A DNA stretch of 13,313 nucleotides, from positions 1-13,313 of the forward strand of contig NZ_JOFH01000069.1 in assembly GCF_000721235.1 (NCBI RefSeq), in the 5' to 3' direction. This DNA is from Streptomyces olivaceus (GTDB lineage: Bacteria > Actinomycetota > Actinomycetes > Streptomycetales > Streptomycetaceae). The notes below the pieces were generated by a model. That model made no database searches, was not told where the DNA came from, and worked only from the letters and a program-made list of their open reading frames with translations. The position numbers and the translations under genes are program-made. Positions 7,501 to 13,313 of the stretch are shown here, piece after piece; the first letter of the stretch is position 1; every line of letters begins with the position of its first letter.

Positions 7501-8346
7501 TCAGTCCTTCACCGCTCCGCCGAGACCGGAGACGAGTCGTCGTTGCACGAGTACGAAGAAGACCAGCACCGGGATCGTCATGACCGTGGACGCGGCCATC
7601 ACGCCGCCCCAGTCGGGATCGTCCGGTTTGTAGAAGACCAGCAGCGCCATGGGCAGCGTCGACTGGGAGGTGTCGCTGATGATGAACGACTTGGCGAACA
7701 GGAAGTCGTTCCAGGTGGAGATGAAGGAGAAGACACTGGTCGCCACCAGGCCCGGGAAGACCAGCGGGAAAAGTATCTGCCACAGAAAGCGCGACCGGCT
7801 CGCCCCGTCGATGTACGCGGCCTCCTCCAGGGCTTCCGGAACGGCTTTCACGAAGCCCCGCAGCATCCAGATCGCGAACGGCAGCGAGAAGGCGATGTGG
7901 GGCAGGATCAGCGAACCCAGCGTGTTCAGCTGGCCGAAGTCCCGCATGAGGAAGAACAGCGGGATGGTGAGCGCCTCCACGGGCACCATTTGCGCCACCA
8001 GGAACATGATCAGCAGCGTGGTGCGGAAACGGAACCGGAATCGCGTCACGGCCGTGGCCGCGAGAAACGCGATCAGCGCCGAGGCGATCACGACGGTGCC
8101 CGCCACGAGCAGGCTGTTGAGGAAGTAGCGGCCGAATTCCTGCTGTCCGAAGACGCGCCGGAAGGAATCCAGGGTGGGCGCCGCGGTCCACGGCCGCGGC
8201 CGGCTCGACTCGATCTCGCCGGCCGGTTTGAAGGCGCTCAGCACCATCCAGTACAGCGGGAAGGCGACCACCACGGCGATCAGCAGCGCGGAGGCCTCGG
8301 CCGCGAGCCGCCACGGACGGCGCACCCGCACACTCGGAAGATTCAC
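7501..8346 (-). CDS. Carbohydrate ABC transporter permease, MalG type
   Basis: This 281-residue membrane protein is one half of the channel of a family-1 sugar importer. It has about six hydrophobic segments: roughly 17-38, 77-99, 110-133, 142-163, 193-213 and 249-267. The cytoplasmic EAA loop that docks the ATPase is at 171-190 (EALEEAAYIDGASRSRFLWQ). The GTG start (8344-8346) overlaps the stop of the other permease in a GTGA and has a strong GGGGGAGGAG site just upstream. It pairs with the other permease and feeds sugar to the hexosaminidase encoded next. The substrate is inferred from context, not from the protein itself. Confidence 0.93.
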   Translation of the reverse strand: MNLPSVRVRRPWRLAAEASALLIAVVVAFPLYWMVLSAFKPAGEIESSRPRPWTAAPTLDSFRRVFGQQEFGRYFLNSLLVAGTVVIASALIAFLAATAVTRFRFRFRTTLLIMFLVAQMVPVEALTIPLFFLMRDFGQLNTLGSLILPHIAFSLPFAIWMLRGFVKAVPEALEEAAYIDGASRSRFLWQILFPLVFPGLVATSVFSFISTWNDFLFAKSFIISDTSQSTLPMALLVFYKPDDPDWGGVMAASTVMTIPVLVFFVLVQRRLVSGLGGAVKD

Positions 8347-9251
8347 AGCTCCTCCCCCTGGCGGCGCAGCAGCCGCAGGTAGACCAGCGTCACGGCGAGC
8401 AGGATCAGCAGCATGACGACGCCGATCGCGGAGCCGAGGCTGTACTGCGAGGACGCGAAGGCCTTCTGGTAGGCGTAGACGTTGAGGACGAGGTTCTGGC
8501 CGGCGATGCCGCCGCCGTTGGTCATGACGTAGATCTGGGTGAAGACCTTGAAGTCCCAGATGACCGACTGGATGGTGACGACGACGAGGATCGGCCGGAG
8601 CATCGGCGCGAGCACCGAGCGCCAGATCCGCCACTGCGAGGCGCCGTCGAGCGCGGCGGCTTCGAGCACCTCGGCCGGCACCGCGCGGATCCCGGCGTAG
8701 ACGGTCACCATGACGAACGGGAAGGAGCACCAGACGACTTCGAGCAGGACGAGCAGGAAGGCGCTGTAGCGCCCGTACGTCCACGAGTGGTCGCCGAGGC
8801 CCAGCATCCGGTTGACCGGCCCGAAGTCCGGGTCGAACAGCAGCAGCCACACCGTCGACCCGGTGACCGCGGGGGTCGCCCAGGCGCCGAGCCCGGCCAG
8901 CATCAGCGCGAGCCGCGGCAGCGCCCGCACCCTGGTGAGCAGCACGGCGAGCGCGCACCCGACGGCCAGGGTCGACACGACGCAGGCGGCGGCGAACACG
9001 ACGGTGGCGAGCAGTACCCGCCAGAACTCCCCGTCCCCGAACAGCTCGGCGTAGTTCCCGAACCCCTTGAAACTCGTCGGCTCCCCGCCGGACACCTGGG
9101 CCTGGGTGTACTCCAGGAAGGAGATCAGCCCGAGCTGGTAGACGGGGTAGACGAGCAGCCCGCCGAGGACGACGAGAGCGGGGGCGAGATACAGCCAGGG
9201 GGTGCCGGAGGAGCCCCGGACGGAGCGCGGGCCGGTGGGCGAACCCGTCAT
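8343..9251 (-). CDS. Carbohydrate ABC transporter permease, MalF type
   Basis: This 302-residue inner-membrane protein forms the second half of the sugar channel. Hydrophobic segments lie near 19-45, 79-106, 113-138, 162-187, 219-240 and 273-295, and the EAA loop is at about 197-216 (LEAAALDGASQWRIWRSVLA). Like most MalF-type permeases of actinobacteria it lacks the large extra periplasmic domain of E. coli MalF. The ATG start (9249-9251) overlaps the stop of the solute-binding protein gene in an ATGA. No good ribosome site precedes it, so translation is probably coupled to the gene before it. Confidence 0.93.
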   Translation of the reverse strand: MTGSPTGPRSVRGSSGTPWLYLAPALVVLGGLLVYPVYQLGLISFLEYTQAQVSGGEPTSFKGFGNYAELFGDGEFWRVLLATVVFAAACVVSTLAVGCALAVLLTRVRALPRLALMLAGLGAWATPAVTGSTVWLLLFDPDFGPVNRMLGLGDHSWTYGRYSAFLLVLLEVVWCSFPFVMVTVYAGIRAVPAEVLEAAALDGASQWRIWRSVLAPMLRPILVVVTIQSVIWDFKVFTQIYVMTNGGGIAGQNLVLNVYAYQKAFASSQYSLGSAIGVVMLLILLAVTLVYLRLLRRQGEEL

Positions 9252-10546
9252 CCGGCGGAGCCAAACGCCTCGTCCATCTTCTTCGCGGCGTCCTCGGCGG
9301 CGGCGTCCACGTTCTTCTTGCCGCTCACCACCTCCTGGAACATCGTCGGCAGCACCTGCGAGGAGTCGATCGTCGCCCAGGCCGGCGAGGCCGGTACGAA
9401 CTCCGTACCGGCATCGAGCGTGTCGACGAACGGCTTCACGAACGGCTCCCTGTCCGCCACCTCCTGCCGTACGTCCGTGAAGGTCGGCAGGAAGCCCATC
9501 GCGTCGAAGAGGTCGCCCTGCGCCTGCTTGGACGCGAGCCGCTTCATCAGGTCGACGGCGAGGGTGCGGTGCGAGGTGCTCTTCAGGACGCCGATGTTGT
9601 TGCCGCCCGCGAAGGCCGGGGCGATCGAGCCGGGCTCGGTGCCGGGCAGCGGCACGACGGCGTACTTGCCCTTCACCGTGCCGGCCTCCACCGCCTGGTG
9701 GCTGAAGTCGCCGCCGATCGCCATGGCAGCCTTGCCCGAGGCGAACGCCGTGACGGTGTCGTTGCCGCCCATGCCGGCGCACTTGGCGGCCGGGCAGTTG
9801 TCGTCGCCGAAGAGCGAGGTGTACGCCTTGACGCCCTTGACGGCGGCGGCGCCGTCGATCGCCGAGGTGTACGAGCCGCCCTTGCCGGTGGCCAGTTCGC
9901 CGCCGTTCGCCCAGATGAAGGGCATCGCCCCGTACGTGTAGGCGCCGCCGACCGCGATGCCGTACAGGTCGCGTTCGGCGGCCCGCACCTTCTTCGCCGT
10001 GGACGTCAGTTCGTCCAGCGTCCTGGGGACCCGGAGGTTCAGCTCGTCGAAGACGTCGGTGCGGTAGTACAGGGCCCGGACGCCGACGAAGTACGGGGCG
10101 CCGTAGACCTTGCCGTCCACGGTGACCGACCGGCGGGCCGTGGCGTCGGCGTCCTTGGCCTGGTCCCAGCCGGCGAAGTCCTCGGTGACGTCGGCGAGTC
10201 CGCCGTCCTTCACGTAGCCGGCGGTGTCGGTGTTGCCGTACTCGATGACGTCGGGGGCGCTGCCGGGGTCGTTGAACGCGGCCTTGATGCGCTGGGCGCG
10301 GGTCTCGACGGGGATGTACTCGACGGTGACCTTCGTGTCGTCGTGCGCCTTCTCGAAGTCGGCGAGGACCGCGTCGACGACTTTCTCCTTCGGCTTGTTG
10401 TTGACCTCCTGGAAGAGCCAGACGCGCAGGGTGCCGCTCTTCTCGTCCTTGCCGGAGGAGGAGTTGTCCGACGTCTGGGGAGCGCAGGCGGTCGCGGCGA
10501 CGGCGGTGGCGGCCAGCAGGACGGCCAGGCGGGGGGCGAGCTTCAT
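9248..10546 (-). CDS. Sugar ABC transporter solute-binding lipoprotein, probably for chitooligosaccharides
   Basis: The 432-residue product is an extracellular family-1 (MalE-like) binding protein that would deliver sugar to the two permeases. It has a lipoprotein signal: Lys3 and Arg6, a hydrophobic stretch, then ATAC with Cys21 as the lipid-anchored residue, followed by a Ser/Asp/Lys-rich linker. The mature part includes GTLRVWLFQE (about 38-47), APDVIEYGNTD, and a GKAAMAIGGDF segment typical of the family. The ATG at 10544-10546 is preceded by GGAGGA with about seven bases of spacing. An in-frame reading up to 10642 exists but lacks a signal peptide at its start and has no ribosome site. 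It is first in the operon with permeases and a hexosaminidase and lies about 100 bases from a dre-like operator. Chitobiose or chitooligosaccharide is therefore the best guess; other amino sugars are possible. Confidence 0.92.
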   Translation of the reverse strand: MKLAPRLAVLLAATAVAATACAPQTSDNSSSGKDEKSGTLRVWLFQEVNNKPKEKVVDAVLADFEKAHDDTKVTVEYIPVETRAQRIKAAFNDPGSAPDVIEYGNTDTAGYVKDGGLADVTEDFAGWDQAKDADATARRSVTVDGKVYGAPYFVGVRALYYRTDVFDELNLRVPRTLDELTSTAKKVRAAERDLYGIAVGGAYTYGAMPFIWANGGELATGKGGSYTSAIDGAAAVKGVKAYTSLFGDDNCPAAKCAGMGGNDTVTAFASGKAAMAIGGDFSHQAVEAGTVKGKYAVVPLPGTEPGSIAPAFAGGNNIGVLKSTSHRTLAVDLMKRLASKQAQGDLFDAMGFLPTFTDVRQEVADREPFVKPFVDTLDAGTEFVPASPAWATIDSSQVLPTMFQEVVSGKKNVDAAAEDAAKKMDEAFGSAG

Positions 10547-10568
10547 GGAGAGTTCCTCCGGGCGTGCG

Positions 10569-10583
10569 TTGCAAGGTATGCAA
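10569..10583. promoter_or_regulatory. Inverted repeat TTGCA-N5-TGCAA in the leader of the sugar operon
   Basis: A perfect 5-bp inverted repeat (TTGCA, AGGTA, TGCAA) lies between the candidate promoter and the ribosome site of the binding-protein gene, about 23 bases before the start codon. It could be a second operator for a LacI- or GntR-type repressor acting as a roadblock. No such regulator gene is nearby. A chance repeat of this size is also possible. Confidence 0.35.
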
Positions 10584-10612
10584 TGACGGTTTCGCTCTGC
10601 ACAACATCCAGG

Positions 10613-10642
10613 AGAGTAAGGAGTACATGAACATGTCCACAA
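10613..10642 (-). promoter_or_regulatory. Candidate promoter of the amino-sugar uptake operon
   Basis: On the minus strand TTGTGG (10637-10642) and TACTCT (10613-10618) are separated by 18 bases, which fits the loose TTGNNN/TANNNT pattern of vegetative Streptomyces promoters. Transcription would begin near 10606, giving a leader of about 60 bases. The -35 element touches the dre-like site, as expected for a repressor that blocks polymerase binding. This is a pattern match only. Confidence 0.4.
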
Positions 10643-10657
10643 GAGGTCTGAACCAGT
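10642..10657 (-). promoter_or_regulatory. Putative DasR operator (dre)
   Basis: On the minus strand the site reads ACTGGTTCAGACCTCT. From memory the dre consensus is ACTGGTCTAGACCACT; 13 of 16 positions agree, and both GGT and ACC cores are kept. The inner 12 bases TGGTTCAGACCT also differ by a single base from the TGGTCCAGACCT repeat known from Streptomyces chitinase promoters. DasR is the GntR-family repressor of GlcNAc and chitin genes, released by amino-sugar phosphates. The location, about 100 bases before a sugar-binding lipoprotein gene and next to a candidate -35, makes functional sense. Confidence 0.65.
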
Positions 10658-10668
10658 TAGTGACGCAC

Positions 10669-10710
10669 GGAGGCCCCCGGAGCGCGCGCGGGCACGCTCC
10701 GGGGGCCTCC
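10669..10710 (-). terminator. Strong GC-rich hairpin terminator after the DUF3039 gene
   Basis: Arms 10669-10684 and 10695-10710 are perfect 16-bp complements around a 10-base loop (CGCGCGGGCA). It starts about 35 bases after the stop codon of the DUF3039 gene and ends 12 bases before the dre-like site, in the direction of transcription. There is no U-tract, which is common for Streptomyces terminators. It would insulate the sugar operon from read-through. Confidence 0.85.
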
Positions 10711-10744
10711 GGGAAGCTCTAAGAGGTCTGCGGGGGCAGGGCTG

Positions 10745-11029
10745 CTACTTCTTGTCGCCGCCCTTGCCCTCGTCTCCGCCGCCGCTCATGGACTCGTAGA
10801 TCTCCTTGCACATGGGGCAGACGGGATACTTCTTCGGGTCGCGGCCGGGCACCCAGACCTTGCCGCACAGCGCCACGACGGGAGTGCCGTCGAGGGCACT
10901 CGCCATGATCTTGTCCTTCTGGACGTAGTGGGCGAAGCGCTCGTGGTCGCCGTCGCCGTGGGACGTCTGCGGCGTCGGTTCGACGAGGGTTCCCGTACCA
11001 GTCCCGCGCTCGGGCTCGAGAGTGCTCAT
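10745..11029 (-). CDS. DUF3039 domain protein, small zinc-ribbon-like
   Basis: This 94-residue protein of unknown function is widespread in actinobacteria. Residues 24-35 contain three His (HGDGDHERFAHY). The conserved core is LCGKVWVPGRDPKKYPVCPMCKEI (54-77, Cys55, Cys71 and Cys74), which resembles a small metal-binding knuckle. The tail is Gly/Asp/Lys rich. I chose ATG at 11027-11029; a TTG three codons upstream is possible, and neither has a strong ribosome site. It follows the YqgE gene on the same strand after a 30-base gap that contains a hairpin, so the two may be co-transcribed. The metal-binding idea is inferred from the cysteines only. Confidence 0.85.
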   Translation of the reverse strand: MSTLEPERGTGTGTLVEPTPQTSHGDGDHERFAHYVQKDKIMASALDGTPVVALCGKVWVPGRDPKKYPVCPMCKEIYESMSGGGDEGKGGDKK

Positions 11030-11042
11030 AACCGCCAAGGGT

Positions 11043-11064
11043 ACTGAAGCTCACACGCTTCAGT
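11043..11064 (-). other. 8-bp hairpin spanning the YqgE gene stop codon
   Basis: ACTGAAGC (11043-11050) and GCTTCAGT (11057-11064) pair perfectly around a 6-base loop. The stem includes the stop codon of the YqgE gene (11060-11062) and ends 13 bases before the ATG of the DUF3039 gene. It could be a weak terminator, an RNA-processing site or a structure that limits translation of the downstream gene. No T-run follows it. Confidence 0.6.
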
Positions 11065-11632
11065 TGAGCGACGGGTCGTCCGGATACGTGGCCACCATCG
11101 CCAGTTCGCCCCGCTGCCGGCGCAGCACTTCGCGCCACAGTCTCTCCGGGAGCGGCGAGGAGACGTCGCCGGGCTCGGACTCGACCACGTACCAGGCGCC
11201 CTCGGTCAGCTCGTCCTCCAGCTGGCCGGGACCCCAGCCGGCGTACCCGGCGAAGATCCGCAGCGCGCCGACCGCGGACGCCAGCAGTTCCGGCGGGGTC
11301 TCCAGGTCGACGAGACCGATCGCACCGTGCACCCGGCGCCAGCCCAGCGGCGCCCGCTCGCCCGACGCGCCGCCGGGGACGACGGCGACCCCCAGGGCGG
11401 AGTCCAGCGAGACCGGGCCGCCCTGGAAGACGACGCCCGGCTCGCCCGCCAGGTCCGCCCAGCCCTCCAGGATGTCGCCCACATCGACGGGGGTGGGGCG
11501 GTTGAGGACCACGCCGAGGGAGCCCTCCTCGTCGTGGTCGAGGAGAAGCACCACCGCGCGCTCGAAGTTCGGGTCCGCCAGGGCGGGTGTGGCCACGAGC
11601 AGCCGCCCCGTGAGCGAGGACACCTCGGTCAT
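11060..11632 (-). CDS. YqgE/AlgH family protein (UPF0301)
   Basis: The 190-residue product has the full family pattern: LTGRLLVATPALADPNFERAV beginning at about residue 7, LNRPTPVDVGDIL, VFQGGPVS, and FAGYAGWGPGQLEDEL. The molecular function of this family is not known; AlgH in Pseudomonas was linked to alginate regulation. No signal peptide or membrane segment is seen. Start choice is between ATG at 11630-11632 (used here) and ATG at 11639-11641, which would add MSG; ribosome sites are weak for both. It is divergent from murA and upstream of the DUF3039 gene. Confidence 0.9.
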   Translation of the reverse strand: MTEVSSLTGRLLVATPALADPNFERAVVLLLDHDEEGSLGVVLNRPTPVDVGDILEGWADLAGEPGVVFQGGPVSLDSALGVAVVPGGASGERAPLGWRRVHGAIGLVDLETPPELLASAVGALRIFAGYAGWGPGQLEDELTEGAWYVVESEPGDVSSPLPERLWREVLRRQRGELAMVATYPDDPSLN

Positions 11633-11700
11633 GCCTGACATGATCCCGCATGTTCCCCCGCCGTGGGGAGGCAATCGGGGGCAGCGGGGTGAACACGCAC

Positions 11701-11741
11701 CCGGCGCACGCCCCGGGATCGTGACCCCCTGTACGCGCCGG
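11701..11741. other. Inverted repeat with 7-bp perfect arms in the YqgE gene leader
   Basis: CCGGCGC at 11701-11707 and GCGCCGG at 11735-11741 can pair, and GGG near 11715 can pair with CCC near 11725 inside the loop. It lies 69 bases or more upstream of the YqgE start. It could form a leader RNA structure. In DNA this GC-rich such arms also arise by chance. Confidence 0.35.
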
Positions 11742-11744
11742 CAT

Positions 11745-11758
11745 ACACCACGTGTTGT
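11745..11758. promoter_or_regulatory. Imperfect palindrome ACACCACGTGTTGT
   Basis: The central CACGTG hexamer and the outer ACA/TGT are symmetrical, with one mismatched pair between them. It sits between two divergent genes and beside the inverted repeat at 11701-11741. It has the shape of a dimeric regulator site, but I cannot assign a regulator. Confidence 0.3.
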
Positions 11759-11866
11759 GACAAAGCCATGACGTTCCCCGACCGTGCGGGCGCGCACTGA
11801 AGGGGGGTACAAGACGATTACCCTTTCCCTTCTGGCCCCTGCCCGAACCCACGGAACGCGAGATCC

Positions 11867-13213
11867 ATGACCGTCAACGGCACTGATGACGTACTGCTTG
11901 TCCACGGCGGGACCCCGCTGGAGGGCGAGATCCGGGTCCGCGGAGCGAAGAACCTCGTGCCGAAGGCGATGGTGGCCGCCCTCCTCGGCAGTGCGCCGAG
12001 CCGGCTGCGCAACGTGCCGGACATCCGCGACGTGCGGGTCGTACGCGGACTGCTGCAGCTGCACGGGGTGACGGTCCGTCCGGGCGAGGAGCCCGGCGAG
12101 CTGGTCATGGACCCGACCCACGTGGAGAGCGCGAACGTCGCCGACATCGACGCCCACGCGGGCTCGTCGCGCATCCCGATCCTCTTCTGCGGCCCCCTGC
12201 TGCACCGCCTCGGGCACGCCTTCATCCCGGGCCTGGGCGGCTGCGACATCGGCGGCCGGCCGATCGACTTCCACTTCGACGTCCTGCGGCAGTTCGGCGC
12301 GACGATCGAGAAGCGGGCGGACGGCCAGTACCTGGAGGCTCCCCAGCGGCTGCGCGGCACGAAGATCAACCTGCCGTACCCGTCCGTCGGCGCGACCGAG
12401 CAGGTGCTGCTGACGGCGGTGCTCGCGGAGGGCGTCACCGAGCTGTCCAACGCGGCCGTGGAACCGGAGATCGAGGACCTGATCTGCGTCCTGCAGAAAA
12501 TGGGCGCGATCATCGCGATGGACACCGACCGCACCATCCGCGTCACCGGCGTGGACGAGCTGGGCGGCTACACCCACCGCGCCCTCTCGGACCGCCTGGA
12601 GGCCGCCTCCTGGGCCTCCGCGGCGCTGGCGACCGAGGGCGACGTCTACGTCCGCGGCGCGCAGCAGCGCTCGATGATGACGTTCCTCAACACCTTCCGG
12701 AAGGTCGGCGGCGCCTTCGAGATCGACGACGAGGGCATCCGCTTCTGGCATCCGGGCGGGCGGCTGAAGTCCATCGCCCTGGAGACGGACGTGCACCCCG
12801 GCTTCCAGACGGACTGGCAGCAGCCGCTGGTGGTCGCCCTGACGCAGGCGACGGGCCTGTCCATCGTCCACGAGACGGTGTACGAGTCCCGCCTCGGCTT
12901 CACCTCCGCGCTCAACCAGATGGGCGCCCACATCCAGCTCTACCGCGAGTGCCTCGGCGGCTCCGACTGCCGCTTCGGCCAGCGCAACTTCCTGCACTCG
13001 GCCGTGGTCTCGGGCCCGACCAAGCTGGAGGGCGCCGACCTGGTCATCCCCGACCTGCGCGGCGGCTTCTCGTACCTGATCGCCGCCCTCGCGGCCCAGG
13101 GCACGTCCCGCGTCCACGGCATCGACCTGATCAACCGGGGCTACGAGAACTTCATGGAGAAGCTGGTGGAGCTGGGCGCGAAGGTCGAGCTGCCGGGCAA
13201 GGCGCTGGGCTAG
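11867..13213 (+). CDS. murA: UDP-N-acetylglucosamine 1-carboxyvinyltransferase (MurA)
   Basis: MurA transfers enolpyruvate from phosphoenolpyruvate to UDP-GlcNAc in the cytoplasm, the first committed step of peptidoglycan synthesis. The 448-residue product is somewhat longer than E. coli MurA (419). Key residues are present: GAKN with Lys28 and Asn29, the active-site loop GGCDIGGRP with Cys126 (the residue alkylated by fosfomycin), Asp316 in TDWQ, Asp396 in DLR, and Arg424 in RGYE. Because Cys126 is not replaced by Asp, target-based fosfomycin resistance as in mycobacteria is not expected. A stretch at about 361-383 (ECLGGSDCRFGQRNF and on) looks like an insertion relative to the E. coli enzyme. 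The ATG start gives the expected N-terminus. Streptomycetes commonly carry two MurA paralogues; this one, next to a YqgE gene, matches the chromosomal arrangement I recall for the main copy. Confidence 0.96.
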   Translation: MTVNGTDDVLLVHGGTPLEGEIRVRGAKNLVPKAMVAALLGSAPSRLRNVPDIRDVRVVRGLLQLHGVTVRPGEEPGELVMDPTHVESANVADIDAHAGSSRIPILFCGPLLHRLGHAFIPGLGGCDIGGRPIDFHFDVLRQFGATIEKRADGQYLEAPQRLRGTKINLPYPSVGATEQVLLTAVLAEGVTELSNAAVEPEIEDLICVLQKMGAIIAMDTDRTIRVTGVDELGGYTHRALSDRLEAASWASAALATEGDVYVRGAQQRSMMTFLNTFRKVGGAFEIDDEGIRFWHPGGRLKSIALETDVHPGFQTDWQQPLVVALTQATGLSIVHETVYESRLGFTSALNQMGAHIQLYRECLGGSDCRFGQRNFLHSAVVSGPTKLEGADLVIPDLRGGFSYLIAALAAQGTSRVHGIDLINRGYENFMEKLVELGAKVELPGKALG

Positions 13214-13275
13214 TTGTTCTGTCCGGGGAGGTTGTGGACGGGTGAGTCAGGTCTCGGCTGAGGGATCTTGAACAG

Positions 13276-13313
13276 GTGAGGGCCTTCCGGTTCGGTGTGG
13301 ATTGCGACGTCTA
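13276..13313 (+). CDS. Possible 5' end of a plus-strand gene cut by the window edge
   Basis: A GTG at 13276 opens a frame reading VRAFRFGVDCDV to the end of the window, with AGGGA (13261-13265) ten bases upstream. The start resembles the R-x-FRFGV opening seen in some F420-dependent luciferase-like oxidoreductases, but twelve residues are far too few to assign a family. It may not be a gene. The 62 bases between murA and this point show no clear terminator. Confidence 0.25.
   Translation, partial: MRAFRFGVDCDV

Larger units (their letters stand above)
11633..11866. promoter_or_regulatory. Divergent intergenic region between the YqgE gene and murA
   Basis: The region must carry promoters in both directions. 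For murA, CTGAAG (11797-11802), a 16-base spacer and TACCCT (11819-11824) is a weak candidate. The murA start has only a poor ribosome site (GGAACGCGAG). For the YqgE gene I find no convincing promoter. Two inverted repeats lie here: CCGGCGC (11701-11707) with GCGCCGG (11735-11741), and an imperfect palindrome centred on CACGTG at 11745-11758. Confidence 0.4.

Noticed and set aside
5125..8382. Plus-strand open frame of 1085 codons across the FAD, hexosaminidase and permease genes
   Set aside because: It runs antisense through three well-supported genes and an intergenic gap. Its sequence is low in hydrophobic order and rich in Arg, His, Gln and Asp, as expected from antisense reading of GC-rich codons.
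8343..10640. Long minus-strand frame that would fuse a 460-residue Arg/Gly-rich N-terminus to the MalF-type permease
   Set aside because: The N-terminal part is an out-of-frame reading of the solute-binding protein gene. The permease starts at the ATGA overlap at 9248-9251.
10641..10730. Exact 10-base direct repeat AAGAGGTCTG at 10641 and 10721, considered as a second dre half
   Set aside because: The second copy lacks the other half-site (no ACCAGT follows) and lies on the far side of the terminator, so it looks accidental.
11060..13117. Minus-strand frame of 685 codons extending from the YqgE gene through murA
   Set aside because: Only the last 190 codons are the YqgE protein. The upstream part is the antisense of murA plus the intergenic gap.
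11867..13213. Fosfomycin-resistant MurA (Cys to Asp)
   Set aside because: The Asp in GGCDIG follows the cysteine; Cys126 itself is present at the catalytic position.

Overview
The window is very GC-rich, uses GTG and TTG starts freely, has strong third-position G/C bias, and its genes are packed with 4-base stop/start overlaps. Together with the gene content (a dre-like operator, a DUF3039 protein, a YqgE/AlgH protein next to murA, and an ABC sugar transporter without its own ATPase) this points to a Streptomyces chromosome or a close relative. No insertion sequence, tRNA, rRNA, phage gene or CRISPR array is visible; it looks like core-type chromosomal DNA.

Layout from left to right. (1) 101-5600, minus strand, transcribed right to left: a three-gene operon encoding a xanthine dehydrogenase/CO dehydrogenase-type molybdenum hydroxylase. 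The order is FAD subunit, [2Fe-2S] subunit, molybdopterin subunit, and both junctions are 4-base GTGA overlaps. The two electron-transfer subunits keep their cofactor motifs. The large subunit has lost the usual cofactor-loop motif and the catalytic glutamate, and the iron-sulfur subunit carries an unusual 543-residue repetitive N-terminal extension. This is the most unusual part of the window. (2) 5875-10546, minus strand: a four-gene amino-sugar uptake operon (lipoprotein solute-binding protein, two permeases, cytoplasmic family 20 beta-N-acetylhexosaminidase). Upstream of it, at 10642-10657, is a 16-base site that matches the DasR operator (dre) at 13 of 16 positions, next to a plausible promoter. 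The simplest reading is chitobiose/chitooligosaccharide import under N-acetylglucosamine control, followed by intracellular cleavage. (3) 10669-10710: a perfect 16-bp hairpin that ends the next minus-strand unit. (4) 10745-11632, minus strand: a YqgE/AlgH family protein followed by a small DUF3039 protein, separated by a perfect 8-bp hairpin. (5) 11867-13213, plus strand: murA, the first committed enzyme of peptidoglycan synthesis, divergent from the YqgE gene across a 234-base regulatory gap. (6) 13276-13313: a possible start of another plus-strand gene, cut by the window edge.

The amino-sugar theme links the right half: the transporter and hexosaminidase would supply GlcNAc, and MurA uses UDP-GlcNAc. 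The molybdenum hydroxylase operon appears to be a separate unit whose substrate cannot be read from the sequence. The very long reading frames on the plus strand opposite regions 1 and 2 are composition shadows, not genes.
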